A DNA stretch of 64,000 nt, taken from NCBI GenBank assembly GCA_014904985.1, contig MU128951.1, positions 38,390 through 102,389 of the forward strand. Direction: 5' to 3'. Positions 49,164-61,300 of the stretch are shown here, piece by piece. Each line of letters opens with the position of its first letter. The first letter of the stretch is position 1. The notes under the pieces are model-generated. The model did no database searches, was not told where the DNA came from, and saw only the letters and a program-made list of their open reading frames with translations. Made by a program: the position numbers and the translations under genes. This stretch comes from Hydnum rufescens UP504. Its lineage: Eukaryota; Basidiomycota; Agaricomycetes; Cantharellales; Hydnaceae.

Positions 49164-50672
49164 TCATAGTTCATGGCGTACCTCCCCATCAGTAAGAATT
49201 GAAGCAAGTATGAATGACTTCAACTTGTCCGGGTGGTCATAGGGTTGGTTCCCGGGAGGATCCACACCCCGCCGACTATAGGGAATAAACATCCTATACA
49301 CACTGCCTACATAAAACTGTACAATTGCCGTGTCAGTCGCAGATTGAGTGAATACATTGGAAGAAAACCCAACTCGTTGATTGGCATTTAGGCCATCTTC
49401 GATCCTCCTCGCCAGGTCAGTCATCGATTGACCCAGATCTCCTACTAAGATGGGATCTGAGCTGTCTATGACAGCACCGCGAACTAGAGCCTCGTTCGTT
49501 GGAGAAAAAGTCACTATCCCTCGCGCTTTCGATCCAGTGCTTCCAATCAGTATTAATCCCAAACTGAAAGAAACGTGAGGTCGAAGATATCCACGTACTA
49601 CTCGTTGCGGTTGTTTCTATCTCCAACCAATTCTCAATCCCCCGTCCATTCAACAACCCTACATGAAGGAGACCGTATTCGCATAATTCAGGTTGGGCAG
49701 AAGGGTTAGAGTCATGGACACCACGCCTTGATCTGGTGACTCTGTATCCTCTATAACACATGCGCACGGTTCGGATGAGACCAAAGCGGTGGTCCATGAC
49801 CCATCTGGATTGTAGGACCCAATCCAAAAAGGGAAGTAGGGCACATGACGAGTTTGATACAATGCCCAATGGGCGCACCGCCGCCTCCATCGTGCTGACT
49901 GAATACATTGGGAGTGCCGTCACCTAGAGTCACAACGATAGAATAATACGAATTGGGAAACATGCAACTGATGACCCCAATGCGAAGAGAGAGGCGCACA
50001 CGAAATTTGTCCAGAGCCAGATGGAAGCCTTCCGCGAATGAGTTCAAGTCTCCCCCAGTATTCTCGGGATGACTGGAGAAGAAGTGCCCCCTATTCTCCC
50101 TAGACAACATCGACTGCTTCATCCTCCGCGAAATTTCCTGTAACTTCCTGCATATGGATTGGCCCCAATGACACCCTTCAGTCAATAGTCTCTAGTGGAT
50201 TCCATTTTGTAATTCAACCCTCACCTCCCGATCCTACGTAGCTGGTGTAAGAGTTCAGGAGAGAACAAGTGCGATTCCGTATAGCCCAAAGGTTCCAGAA
50301 GTTCTGCAAGGAGACGAATGTCACTCTCCAGGCGCCGCAGTGTTCTTTCATCAGTGGTAGCAGTCTGGATCGATTCCGAACAAGAGCACAGCAAGCAGGA
50401 TAAACAAACAGTCATATATTTAGACCTATCGTCCCACTGACAACATTTATTTCCTTTATGGCATTCAGGAAAGCACGGATCCCCGTTCGCACACCACTAA
50501 TGCCAACAGGGATCTCCCCAAGTGCGTTCTCCACAGATATTATTGCAGCGGTGGAGATGCCCTTGGGGAGTCGGGCGAGCACATTGCTCTTCGTGGCTGT
50601 GGGTTTGCGGAGGGTGAAGAATGCAAGTAAGCGCTGAGCCCACATCTGCCATGGTCTGCTTGGATCGCTCAT
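49164..50672 (-). CDS. Array unit 7 gene copy, apparently intact
   Basis: No known family recognised. Proposed exons from ATG 50672: MSDPSRPWQMWAQRLL through EIPVGISGVRTGIRAFLN to KEINV; TATTDERTLRRLESDIRLLAELLEPLGYTE to HQLRRIGR; RKLQEISRRMKQSM through FHLALDKFRVRLS; the FPFWIGSYNPDGSW exon through NLNYANTVSF; then, over an intron of about 150 bases (GTAGGG to TTTCAG), ILGLILIGSTG, FSPTNEALVRGAV, LVGDLGQSMTDLA, GFSSNVFTQSATD and VDPPGN, ending GEVRHEL at 49164. The first three exons are amphipathic helices, like the helical N-terminal regions of some fungal NLR-type proteins (a weak resemblance). There is no signal peptide. The start of the FWIG exon is the least certain join. Confidence 0.5.
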
Positions 50673-51356
50673 TGTGGGTGATTGGAAACTGAGGGACTGG
50701 AGAGATCGTGGGTTGGGGAAGACACGGTGAGCAACAGAGAGCAAATATTGCAGTAATGGCTCGCTGAGATGAGGCGATTGGGCTGGCCTAGTACAGCTTA
50801 CATCATTTGAAGTGGGCTTGCCTCGGAAGATGCCGAAGAGGATAGGTCGCTCTCGTTCCACTCCCGCATAGGCAGTATCAACCATCGCTTCCTGTCAAGT
50901 GCTGGCGATCGCAGGCAAGGGATTGTTTCTGACATCATAATGATCCATTTCAGACCGCGAACCGCATCGTTGTGAGCCTGGGTACGCACTCCAGAAAAGC
51001 CGCCTTGCGTGCGTGCTATCCACGTCATGCCGACACCCGTTAGACAAGGGGCCTATCCGCATTGTCCGGTCGCTAATCAGCAGAGGAATGTGAGTAGTCC
51101 CATCCCTTCTGCCTCGTTGCTCTACTTCTGGGCCTCCACCCCCTAGGATATAACGATACGGTTCCATCGCAAATGTATGGCTGCTTTTGAATCACTTTAT
51201 GGTTAACTTACTATCTCCTCCCTGCATTGCTCTGTTGTGTTGGTTCTTCGCAACTATCTGGAGCCGGTATCTATTCTCCCCTTTTGAATGTGCAAGACTT
51301 CTATCGGACCGAAGGCCGCTGTCTGGCTCTATCGCCCGGGCTATCCACCCCCAAGA

Positions 51357-51578
51357 TAGTGATGCCGCGACTCGAAGTCGCAAAAAAAAGATAGCCTTGT
51401 GGTGTTCGTATTGCACCACTTTTTGCTCAGAGCCCAACAACTTCTATTGTTTTATTGTCCTTTCTTTCATACCGCGGTAAAAAAAATCCATCATCTGTTG
51501 TAGTTGGCAAGAAAATGTTCGACTCCGCGACTCGACTCGACTTGACTCAATTCAGTTGAGCAAGTTGCGGCAACACTA
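51357..51578. mobile_element. hAT-type MITE, copy in unit 7
   Basis: 222 bp, with the same ends and insertion site as the copy in unit 3: TAGTGATGCCGC at the left, GCGGCAACACTA at the right, flanks CCCCAAGA and TCCCAGGA. The shared site shows it was copied with the unit rather than inserted again. Confidence 0.7.
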
Positions 51579-52858
51579 TCCCAGGAATGTCAGGGTGTGG
51601 TATGGAATATTCTTGGAGTCAGTCACCCAACTGGTTATTAGCAAATTTGTAGGTACCTGTCCCAAAATTGGTATATCCTTTCACAGAGGTTTGCAGCCTT
51701 GAATTGGCATCAGAGGAGACTATGTTCTCCATGAAGCACATCCCGCGCGAGGTTCAGGATAGAGGGGATCCCCTTTTATTCTCAAAGATACAGCCGCCAA
51801 GGCCACACTCACTCCCAGTGTTGAGTCATCCTCCACAGCGATTCTCCACCTCCACAAACAGCAAGGCTTTTATAATTACTCTCATAAGAGTGAACATGAA
51901 TACCAAACTTAATTCCCCCGGCATTCTGTGGCCCATCCTCTGAGGTTGCCACAAGGGGGTGCTGTGGGGAATTTGTAAGACCATTCATTCGGACAAGATA
52001 CATGGAGACACTTTGATATGGACGCAGAGACGGGCGGGACGTCGCGCGACGCGAAAGAGGCGTCGGTTCAAATGACAAAGTCTTTTAGTTGCTAGAGGTC
52101 AATGGTCATGGGTTACAAAATTTGACTGTAGTGTAGGTATAAGGAGAGCACGAGATCGAGACTAGGATGAAGCCCAAATTCAAAGCGCGGTGCGTCCCGC
52201 CGAAAACCATAACGGCCCTAAACGCAAAAGAGAGTGTATATGCAGGCGCCCCCTTCTTTACTTCCTTTAAACTGTCATCCCCCGGTTTACGCCATTTTCC
52301 CCTAAGCATACTCTCCACGAGGAAAGGAACAATACCCAGGACCGAGAGATCCCTTGATCATGTCGCTAACTACCAAGCTTCTTGGAGACATCTATTAAGG
52401 ATCAAGAAAACGTACCCCAAGAGATGAGTTTTTCTGGATTTAGAAATGTATTGGCCACTCGCATCCCCACCCCCTTCAAGAATTCTCGACTCCCAAGATA
52501 GCTATTCATCTCTGCCTAGAACCTGTATTCGAAGACAGACAATCCTATTCGCGCGTACTAGTATGTCGAATGAGTTCCCCCGTTATGTTCTCAGGGAGAA
52601 AATATACGACGACTACGTCGAGGGCTCAGGTTCGATCTCGTCAAGGATTTCAGGTAAAAGTCATGAGACGGGTGGTATAGAATGATAATGCATTGTGCTC
52701 GTCATGTTTACACCGTACCATCAACTAAAGCAACAAGGCTTTCAAATCCATATGATTTCGGCTCCACTGCCCACATAAATCCAGTGTTTTGGGAGGTTAA
52801 ACCTCTTCCCTGATTGTAAACCCCACTCATGTCTTCTCCGCTCACCTGGAACCCGTGC

Positions 52859-54386
52859 TCATAGTTCATGGCGTACCTCCCCATCAGTAAGAAGTGAGGC
52901 AGGAGTGGACAACTGCCACTTGTCCTTGTCCGGGTGGTGATGATAGAGTCGATTCCCGGGAGGATCTACACCCTGCCGACTATAGGGAATAAACATGCGA
53001 TATACATGGTATACATTAAACTGTACAATTGTCTTGTCAGTCGCGGATTGAGTGAATACATTGGAAGAAAACCCAACATATATATCAGCATGTAGATCCC
53101 ATTGAATTTTATCTTCGATCCACTTCGCCAGGTCAGTCATTGATTGACCCGGATCTCCTACTAAGACGGGATGATGACTGTTTGCGACAGCACCACGAAC
53201 TAGAGCCTCGTTCGTAGGAGAAAAAGTTACTATCCCTCGCGCTTTCAATCCAGTCCTTCCAATCAGTATTAATCCCAAACTGAAACAAACGTGAGACCCA
53301 AGACATCCACGTACTACTCGTTGCCGTTATTTCTATCTCCAACCAATTCTCGATCCCCCTTCCATTCAACAACCCTACATGAAGGAGACTGTATACGCGT
53401 AATTGAGGGTTGGCGGAAGGGTTAGAATCATGGACACCACGCCGTGATCTGCTGACGCTGTATCCTCTATAGCGCATGTGCACAGTTCGGATGAGACCGA
53501 AGCGGTGATCCATCCCCCGTCTGGATTGTACAACCCAATCCAAAAAGGGAAGTAGGGCACATGAAGAATTTGATGCAATACCCAATGAGCGCACCGCCGC
53601 CTCCATCGTGCTCACTGAATACATTGGCAGTGCAGTCACCTAGAGTCAGAACGATAGAATAATATGAATTGGGAAACATGTAACTGATGAGCTCAATGCG
53701 AAGAGAGGCGCACACGAAATTTGTCCAGAGCCAGATGGAAGCCTTCCGCGAATGAGTTCGGGTCTCCCCCAGTATTCTCGGGATGACTGGAAAAGAAGCG
53801 GCGCCTATTCTCCCTAGACGACATCGACTGCTTCATCCTCTGCGAAATGTCCTGTAACTTCCTGCACATGGGTTGGCCCCGATCACATCCTCCAGTCAAT
53901 CCCGAATGAATTCCATGTTATAATTCAACCCTCACCTCCCGAGCCTACGTAGTTGGTGCAAAAGTTCAGGGGAGAATAGATACGATTCCGTATAGCCCAG
54001 GGGCTCCAAAACTTCTGCAAGGAGACGAATGTCGCGCTCCAGGCGCCGCAGTGTTGTTTCATCAGTGGCGGCAGTCTAGGTCGATCCCGAATAAGAGCAC
54101 AAGCAAGCAGGATGAACAAGCACAGTCACATAGTGAGACCTATCGTCCCACTGACAACATTTATTTCCTTGATGACATTCAGGAAAGCACGGATCCCCGT
54201 TCTCGCACCACTAATGCCAAGAGGAATCTCCCTAAGTGCATTCTCCACAGACACGATTGCACTCATGGATATGGCCTTAGGGAGTTGGGGGCGCACATTG
54301 TTCTTCGTGTCTCGGAGTTTGTGGAGTGTAAAGATTGCAAGTAAGCGCCGAGTCCACATTTGCCATGGTCCGCTTGGATTGCTCAT
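52859..54386 (-). CDS. Array unit 8 gene copy, apparently intact
   Basis: Same exon plan as unit 7, from ATG 54386 (MSNPSGPWQMWTRRLLAIF). All proposed exons are open, including the middle exon (DGGWITASVSSE) and the core (53278-52859). Variable positions differ from unit 7: NSHH after GAVA, DIY before VGFSSN, and NVYH before VY. It has the longer form of the loop before VGFSSN. With unit 7 this is the best candidate for a functional member. Confidence 0.5.
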
Positions 54387-56324
54387 TGTGGGTGATTAGA
54401 AACTGAACGACTGGAAAGATCGTGGGTCGGGGACACGGTCAACGACGGAGAACGAATATTGCAGTAATGGCTCGCTGAGATGGGGCGGTGGGCTGGCTGG
54501 CCCAGTACAGCCTCCATAATTTGAAGTGGGCACGGCCTTGCCTCGGAAGATGCCGAAGAGGATAGGTCGCTCACGTTCCACTCCCGCATAGCCAGTCTCA
54601 ACCATCGTTCCCTGTCGAGTGTTTGTGACCACCGTCGATTAATTGCTCCTGACATCATAATCATCCATTTCAGATCGCGAGCCGCATCATTGTGAGCCTG
54701 GGTAGGCGCTCCAGATAAGTCTCCTTGCGTGCGTGCTATTCACGTCGTGTCGACACCCCTTGGACAAGGGGCCCATCCGCATTGCCCGGTCACCAATCAG
54801 CAGAGGGATGCGATTATCTCACGTAGTCCCATCCCTTCCACCTCGTTGCTCTACTCCTGGGCCCCAGTCCCTATGATATAACGGTGCGGTTTCATTGCCA
54901 ATGTTCCGCTGCTTTTGAATCGCGCCGGGGTTAATATCACCTCCCCACGCTTCCCTATTTTGCTTGTTCTTTGCAACTATCTGGAGCTGGTATCTATCGG
55001 ACCGAAGGCACCTGTCTGGCTCTATCTCCAGGCCTATCTATCCCTAACAATGTCCGGGCGTGATACGGGATATTCTTGGAGTCACCGAACTAGTCGTTAG
55101 CGAATTTGTAGGTACCTGTCGCAAATAGGTATATCCTTTCACGAGGGTTTGCAGCGTTGAATTGTCGTTGGAGGCCATGTTCTCCATGAAACACATCCCA
55201 CACTGGGGTTCAGGACTATCGATAGAGAGGATTCCCTTTTATCCCCAAGGATACGGCCGCCAAGGCCACACTCACTTCTGGCGTTGAGTCATCCTCCATA
55301 GCGATTCTCAAACAGTAGGGCTTCTATTATTACTCTCATAAGGGTGAATGTGAGTGACAAGATTAATTCCCCCGACGTTCTGTGGCCCGTCCTCTGAGGT
55401 CTGCATAAAGGGAGATAAAGGGGGACCTGTGGGGAATTGAAAGACCATTCATTTGGATAAGGATACTCGGAGATGTTTTGATATGGATGCATAGATGGGC
55501 GAGACGTCGCACGACGCGAAAGAGGCATCGGTTCAAATGACAAGGCCTTGTAGTTGCTGAACACGAAGAGGTCAATGGTTGTGGGGCACAGAACTTGACT
55601 GTAGTCTAGGTATTAAGAAAAGCACGAGATCGAGACTAGCACGAGGCCCAAATCCAAAGCGCAATGCGCCCGCCGAAAACCGTCACGGCCCTAAAAGTGA
55701 AACAGAGTGTATATGCAGCCCCCCCCCTTCTCTAGTTCCTTTAAACCATCATCCCAAGCTTTACGCCATTTACCCCTAAGTATGCTCTCCACAAGGCAAG
55801 GAACGATGCGAAGGACTAAGAGATCCCCCGATCATGTCGCTAAGTACCAACCTTCTTGGAGGCATGTATCAAGCATCAAGAAAACGTGCCCCAAGAGATT
55901 AGTTTTACTGGATTTAGACATCTATTGCCCACTTGGATCCCCGAAGAATTGTCGACTCCCAAGATAGTTGTTCATCTCTGCCTAGAACCTGTCTTCGAAG
56001 ACAGGCAATCCTATTCATGCGTACTACTACGTCGAATGAGTTCCCTCCGCTATGTTCCCGGGGAGAAAATATGCGATGACTGCGTGAACGGCTCAGGTTC
56101 GATCTCGTCAAGGATTTCAGGTAAAAGTCATGAGACCGGTGGTATAGAATGATAATGGATTGTGCTTATCATGTTTACACCGTACCATCAACTAAAGTGA
56201 CAAGGCTTTGAAATCCGTATGATTGTGGCTCCACTGCGCACATAATCGAATGTGTTGGGAGGTTAAACCTCTTCCCTCATTGTAAACCACACTCATGTCT
56301 TCTCTGCTCACCTGGAACCCGTGC

Positions 56325-57830
56325 TCATACTTCATGGCGTATCTCCCCATCAGTAAGAGATCTACCAGGAATGAACGACTTCAACTTGTCCAAATGGCCA
56401 TAGAGTTGGTTCCCGGGAGGATCCACACTCCGCCGACTATAGGGAGCAAACATCTCATACACATTGGATGTATAAAACTGTACAATTGTCTTGTCAGTCA
56501 CGGATTGAGTGAATACATTGGAAGAAAACCCAACTTGTTGATCGGCATTTAGGCCATCTTCGATCCATCTCCCCAGGTCAGTCATCGATTGACCCGGATC
56601 TCCTACTAAGACGGGATCTAAGCTGGATGCGACAGCACCATGAACTAGAGCCTCGTTCGTCGGAGAAAAAGTCACTATCCCTCGCGCTTTCAATCCAGTG
56701 CTTCCAATCAGTATTGGTCCCAAACTGAAAGAGACGTGAGACCAAGATATCCACGCACTATTCGTTGCCGTTATTTCTATCTCCAACCAATTCTCAATCC
56801 CCCTTCCATTCAACAACCCTACATGAACGAGATCGTATATGCGTAATTCAGGTTTGGCGGAAGGGTTAGAATCATGGACACGATGCCGTGATCTGCTGAC
56901 ACTGTATCCTCTCCAACACACGCGTACGGTTCGGATGAGACCGAAGCGGTGATCCATCACCTGTCTGGATTGTAGGACCCAATCCAAAAAGGGAAGTAGG
57001 GCACATGACGAGTTTGATACAATACCCAATGGGCGCACCGCCGCCTCCATCGTGCTCACTGAATACATTGGGAGTGCGGTCACCTAGAGTCATAAGGAAG
57101 GGTGGCATAATACGAATTGGGGAACATGCAACTGATGACCCCAATGCGAGAAAGGCCCACACGAAATTCGTCCAAAACGAGATGGAAGCCTTCCGCGAAT
57201 AAGTTCAGGTCACTCCCAGCATTCTTGGGTTGACTGGAAAAGAAGTGGCGCCTATTATCATCGCGCGATATCAACTACTTCATGGTCGAGGAAGCATCCT
57301 GCAACTTCCTGCACATGGGTTGGCCCCGACGACATCCTCCAGTCAATCCCGAATGAATTCTACGTTGTAATTCAACCCTCACCTCCCGAGCCTACGCAGT
57401 TGGTCTAAAAGTTCAGGAGGGAATAGATGCGATTCCGTATAGCCCAGGGGCCCCAAAACTTCTGCAAGGAGACGAATGTCACGCTCCAGGCGCCGTAGTG
57501 TTCTTTCATCAGTGGCGGTAGTCTAGATCGATCCCGAACAAGAGCACAGCAAGCAGGATAAACAAACAGTCATATATTTAGACCTATCGTCCCACTGACA
57601 ACATTTATTTCCTTGATCGCATTCAGGAAAGCACGGATCCCCGTTCGCACGCCACTAATGCCAACAGGAATCTCCCCGAGTGCTTTCTCCACAGATATTA
57701 TTGCACGGGTGGAGATGCCCTTGGGGAGTCGGGCGAGCACATTGCTCTTTGTGCCTCTGGGTTTGCGGAGTGTGAAGAATGCAAGTACGCGCCGAGCCCA
57801 CATCTGCCATGGTCTGGTTGGATCACTCAT
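56325..57830 (-). pseudogene. Array unit 9 gene copy, one TGA in the middle exon
   Basis: ATG 57830 (MSDPTRPWQMWARRVL) begins an open first exon. The core is open (YTSN before VY, SSLD after GAVA, short loop form). TGA at 56957-56959 lies in the middle exon at the codon that is TCA in units 1, 2, 6 and 7. One base is missing in the large intron (near 56742) compared with other units, which fuses two shadow frames and should not affect the protein. The unit's 5' spacer is cut at the array edge near 58188. Confidence 0.5.
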
Positions 57831-58188
57831 TGTAGGTGATTGGAAACTGAGCGACTGGAAAGATCGTGGATTGGGGAAGATACGGCCAGCAACAGAGAGC
57901 GAGTATTGCAGTAACGGCTCGCTGAGATGGGGTAGTTGGGCTGGCCTAGTACAGCCTCCATATTTGAAGTGGGCACGGCCTTGCCTCGGAAGATGCCGAA
58001 GAGGATAGATCGCTCTCGTTCCGCTCCCCCATAGACAGTCTCAACCATCGCTTCCTGTCGAGTGCTGGCGATCGCAGTCCAATAATTGTTCCTGACGTCA
58101 TAATGATCCACTTCGGATCGCGAACCGCATCATTGTGAGCCTGGGTACGCACTCCAGAAAAGCCTCCTTGCGTGCGTGCTACAAGGGG

Positions 58189-58381
58189 GAGCAGAGATTC
58201 AAATGTTGTACATAAGGTCAAAGTACGACGGTAAGCCCCAGAGAGAGGGGGGGGGGGGGGTAGACCCCGTAACTCCGTTTATATCCGCCGGGCCGGGCCG
58301 GCCAACGGAGTTAATGTTTAAACTGAGCTACATTCTGCCGCAAGTGACCCCTTATCCATCTTAATCTATACTACACATTAA
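58189..58381. other. Spacer between array end and giant gene, with G-run and inverted repeat
   Basis: Contains a run of 14 G (58247-58260) and an inverted repeat TAACTCCGTT / AACGGAGTTA (about 58270-58315) enclosing a GC-rich GCCGGGCCGGGCCGGCC. It could be the 5' edge of a mobile element carrying the next gene. Confidence 0.35.
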
Positions 58382-61300
58382 ATGTCAAAGAAGAAGAAGC
58401 AGGTACATGTTCCTTTTACTGGGTGGTTCAATTTTAATGCTGCCTTCCTAAGTAGACCAATATATATGGCCCCGACTGTGTACAGGAGTGCCCTCGCTGT
58501 CACCAAATGATCTCATGCCCATATGTCGGACCTGAGGGGCTAAAGCTACATGTCGATTCTGCACCATGCCGGAAAGCTGCCAAGAAGGCAACCGAGGTTC
58601 CTCCCCCAACACTACCATCAAGCTTCAAAAATTTCTTCATCAAAGAGCCGCGTCCCCAACAGTCGGCTTTCACGCCAGCCATTCCCCCGAATATCTTCTC
58701 TATTCCCTTAGAGGCCAGTGCCGTCATTGAAGATGCTTCGGAGGATGTCATCAAACCCGAAGGTGCTGATGGCAGTGACTGTGGAGGGACTCCATCAATG
58801 CCTGGCTGTCAAGAAGTGCATGCCATTGTTGCTAGTACTCGTAAAATTGCTTCCAGGCTCCCGGAATGCATACCTCTTGGATTGGATACAGATATAATTG
58901 TGAAATTTGGCATATCGGGTGCCGAATTTACATCCAGTTATTGTGAGCCAAGATCTGAATGTGATGGGCTGGAAGATATGTTGACAGAACTATTCGGCTA
59001 TGGTGACTCACCCGAAAATGTTGCCACACATGTCCGTCGAGGCAAGAGAGGTGTGGATGGTCTCTGTGACCTTCTACAGTTCTTTATCATGGAGTACGGC
59101 TTAACTGCTGCAATGCTTTGTGGTAGATTAGATGTCCTTCAAAAATCTATGGGAATTCTGTGAGTAGACTGTTCAAACAGACCTTGAATTTCCCTACTTA
59201 TAGATACTCGTGCGAAGGATATCAAAATATGGTGAAGGCAACGTCTGGCAGTCCCAGAGGGCCCCTCACACTGGAGCCTTTGGCTCTAGGGCCCAGCCTA
59301 TAGACCTTGAGGTGGAGCCCATTGCACCAAAACCTGTCTCTGGACCAATAGCTTCATCATCATCAGTATCCAACCATGATCAAAAAAAATACGACGTCCG
59401 ATGTACTGGCCTCCGTATCGAGTTCCCGGATGGAATGGACGCATTCATGTCGTATCCATTTGCCTTGCATAGCATCGGAAGATCATACGATTGGGATCTA
59501 CACATAGTAAATCACCAGTTGCATGTACAGTCACGTTCATGTACCGGAACCCGTATACAAAATGGTGCCGGCAGCACGAATTCAAAGATCCTACCATGCG
59601 ACAAGTGCCACGGCCTCTCGTTTAATTCGAACCTGATGGGAATACAACACCGAATATCCCGTGGAACACATGAAAACACAACAAATGCTTACCTTCCAAT
59701 TGCTGCGCTGTGGAACAAACTCAATCTGTATCGAGACCGTATCAACAATCTACGACTCCTCCACTTCAATGCTCATAAACGGCTAGCCTCATGTATGAGG
59801 ACAATGGCTGAATACAACCGGTTCATGATGGCCATTGCCAGTGGATCTGTTCAGAGAATTGGAGCATTGGTACGAGTTGCTTTGAGGAATGGCTCAGCCA
59901 TAGGAGGAATTTTGCGCAAAATCGATGATGCCGCAGGAGGATTGTATAAGCCAAAAGATTACACGGAGAAGGAGAAGATGCGAGCTGTACTGTTTTATCG
60001 TTTGGGCGGAGCCAGGGTCGCGGAGTTTGCCTATTGCTCATCTGGTCTTCCATCCCTCCGTACAACCCAACAATACTCGCGGCTTTTCAATCATCCTCTT
60101 CGCCCATCGCCATCAAATCCACTCATAACCGAGATCCAGCACAATATTGATGTCACATTTGTGCATGCTGCATCAGAGCCAGTGGCACCTGACTTGGGTG
60201 ACACCCGGATTGTTGCACCATACTATGTGTTGATGGTTGATGAAATAAAGGTTGAGGAACGCCCCTGCTGGGACTCGGAGACAAACAAGATCCTTGGCAT
60301 ATGTAGAGAGCATTCTGCCAAACTTTCGCTTGATTTCTGCTTGCTGGATGATCTGGAGATTATATGTAATGCCTTGGCTGAAGGCGGGGCACATGTAGCC
60401 ACAGAGGTATATACTTTTCATAGTGCTATACTGAATCTGCTAATATCTTTCCTTTCAGGCCACTGTGGTGGCTATCGGAATGATGTCGAAAGACACACGT
60501 GTATATGGCTCTCGACCCATCCTTATTTCGGGGTCATGCAAACGTGAGAGTGCGAGCGAACATGCGAAAATCCTCAACACCGTCATTATGGCTTGTCACA
60601 GCAGATCCGATATTCTCAGTGCTCGGATGCTATGTATTGCATCGGACGGCGAGTCGCGTCGAGGCTCTGCTCTTGTTCAAATCACCTGTAAAGCGATGTT
60701 ACATGAGAATTCACCAATCTATCCCCTACTACACTTACTCCCTCTCATGAATCTTCTTGTTGGCGACGATGACATTACATGTGATAAGGACTATAAACAT
60801 GTCCTCAAGCGTCTTCGCATGCTTCTGATACGTGAGGCAGGCACATTTATTGGCGATATCCACATAACCCCTGCAGTCACACGTGCACATCTTGTCAGCA
60901 ATGGGATGCCCGGCTACCAGGCCTCTTATTTACTCAACCCACATGACAAGCAGGATGTAGTTCTCGCCTTAAAATTATTGAAGGCCATCTGGGAATTACC
61001 GCCTCCCTCCGACTTGACTCGCCCAGGGTTTGCGAGCTCACGCACTGCCCTCAACACGCTTGGAAAGCTATTCTATCACACAGTCATTCCATACCTCGAT
61101 ACTCAACTCAGTCTGAAGGAACAACTTCAGCATCTGAGTACCGCAGCCCATATTGCTCTTTTCCTCTATACATGGAATTCAGCACGTACCAAATTTATGC
61201 CCACCCAACTTTACAGCGACCTAATGATCATGATCAAGAATGCATATTTTTGCATCGCGAAGGTCAAAATTATGTTTCCAAATATGGACCATGATTTTTA

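Larger units (their letters stand above)
21617..58188 (-). repeat. 36.6-kb tandem array of a ~3.4-kb gene-bearing unit, about nine copies plus a partial
   Basis: Landmarks recur in the same order and orientation all the way. The block with TCATCGATTGACCCGGATCT occurs near 22752, 26160, 31265, 34960, 42722, 46073, 49420, 53138 and 56580. The block with CACTGACAACATTTATTTCC occurs near 23750, 27165, 28170, 32280, 35970, 43735, 47075, 50430, 54150 and 57595. Spacing is about 3.34-3.45 kb for plain units, more where elements are inserted. The left edge is a partial unit about 30 bases from the transporter start; the right edge cuts off within the spacer near 58180-58188. Each unit holds one spliced minus-strand gene and a spacer with further conserved open frames. 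I do not recognise the family. It appears to have expanded by unequal exchange. Confidence 0.93.

Noticed and set aside
49417..49923. 168-codon minus-strand open frame repeated in several units (ALPMYSVSTMEAAVRPLG...)
   Set aside because: It overlaps the proposed middle and core exons in another frame, starts from GTG rather than ATG, and runs through a probable intron. The core frame shows codon-block variation with in-frame indels and a good splice join, so this is probably a shadow frame.
21617..58188. CRISPR-like or simple satellite interpretation of the repeats
   Set aside because: Units are kilobases long, contain spliced coding sequence and come from a eukaryote; no short repeat-spacer pattern exists.
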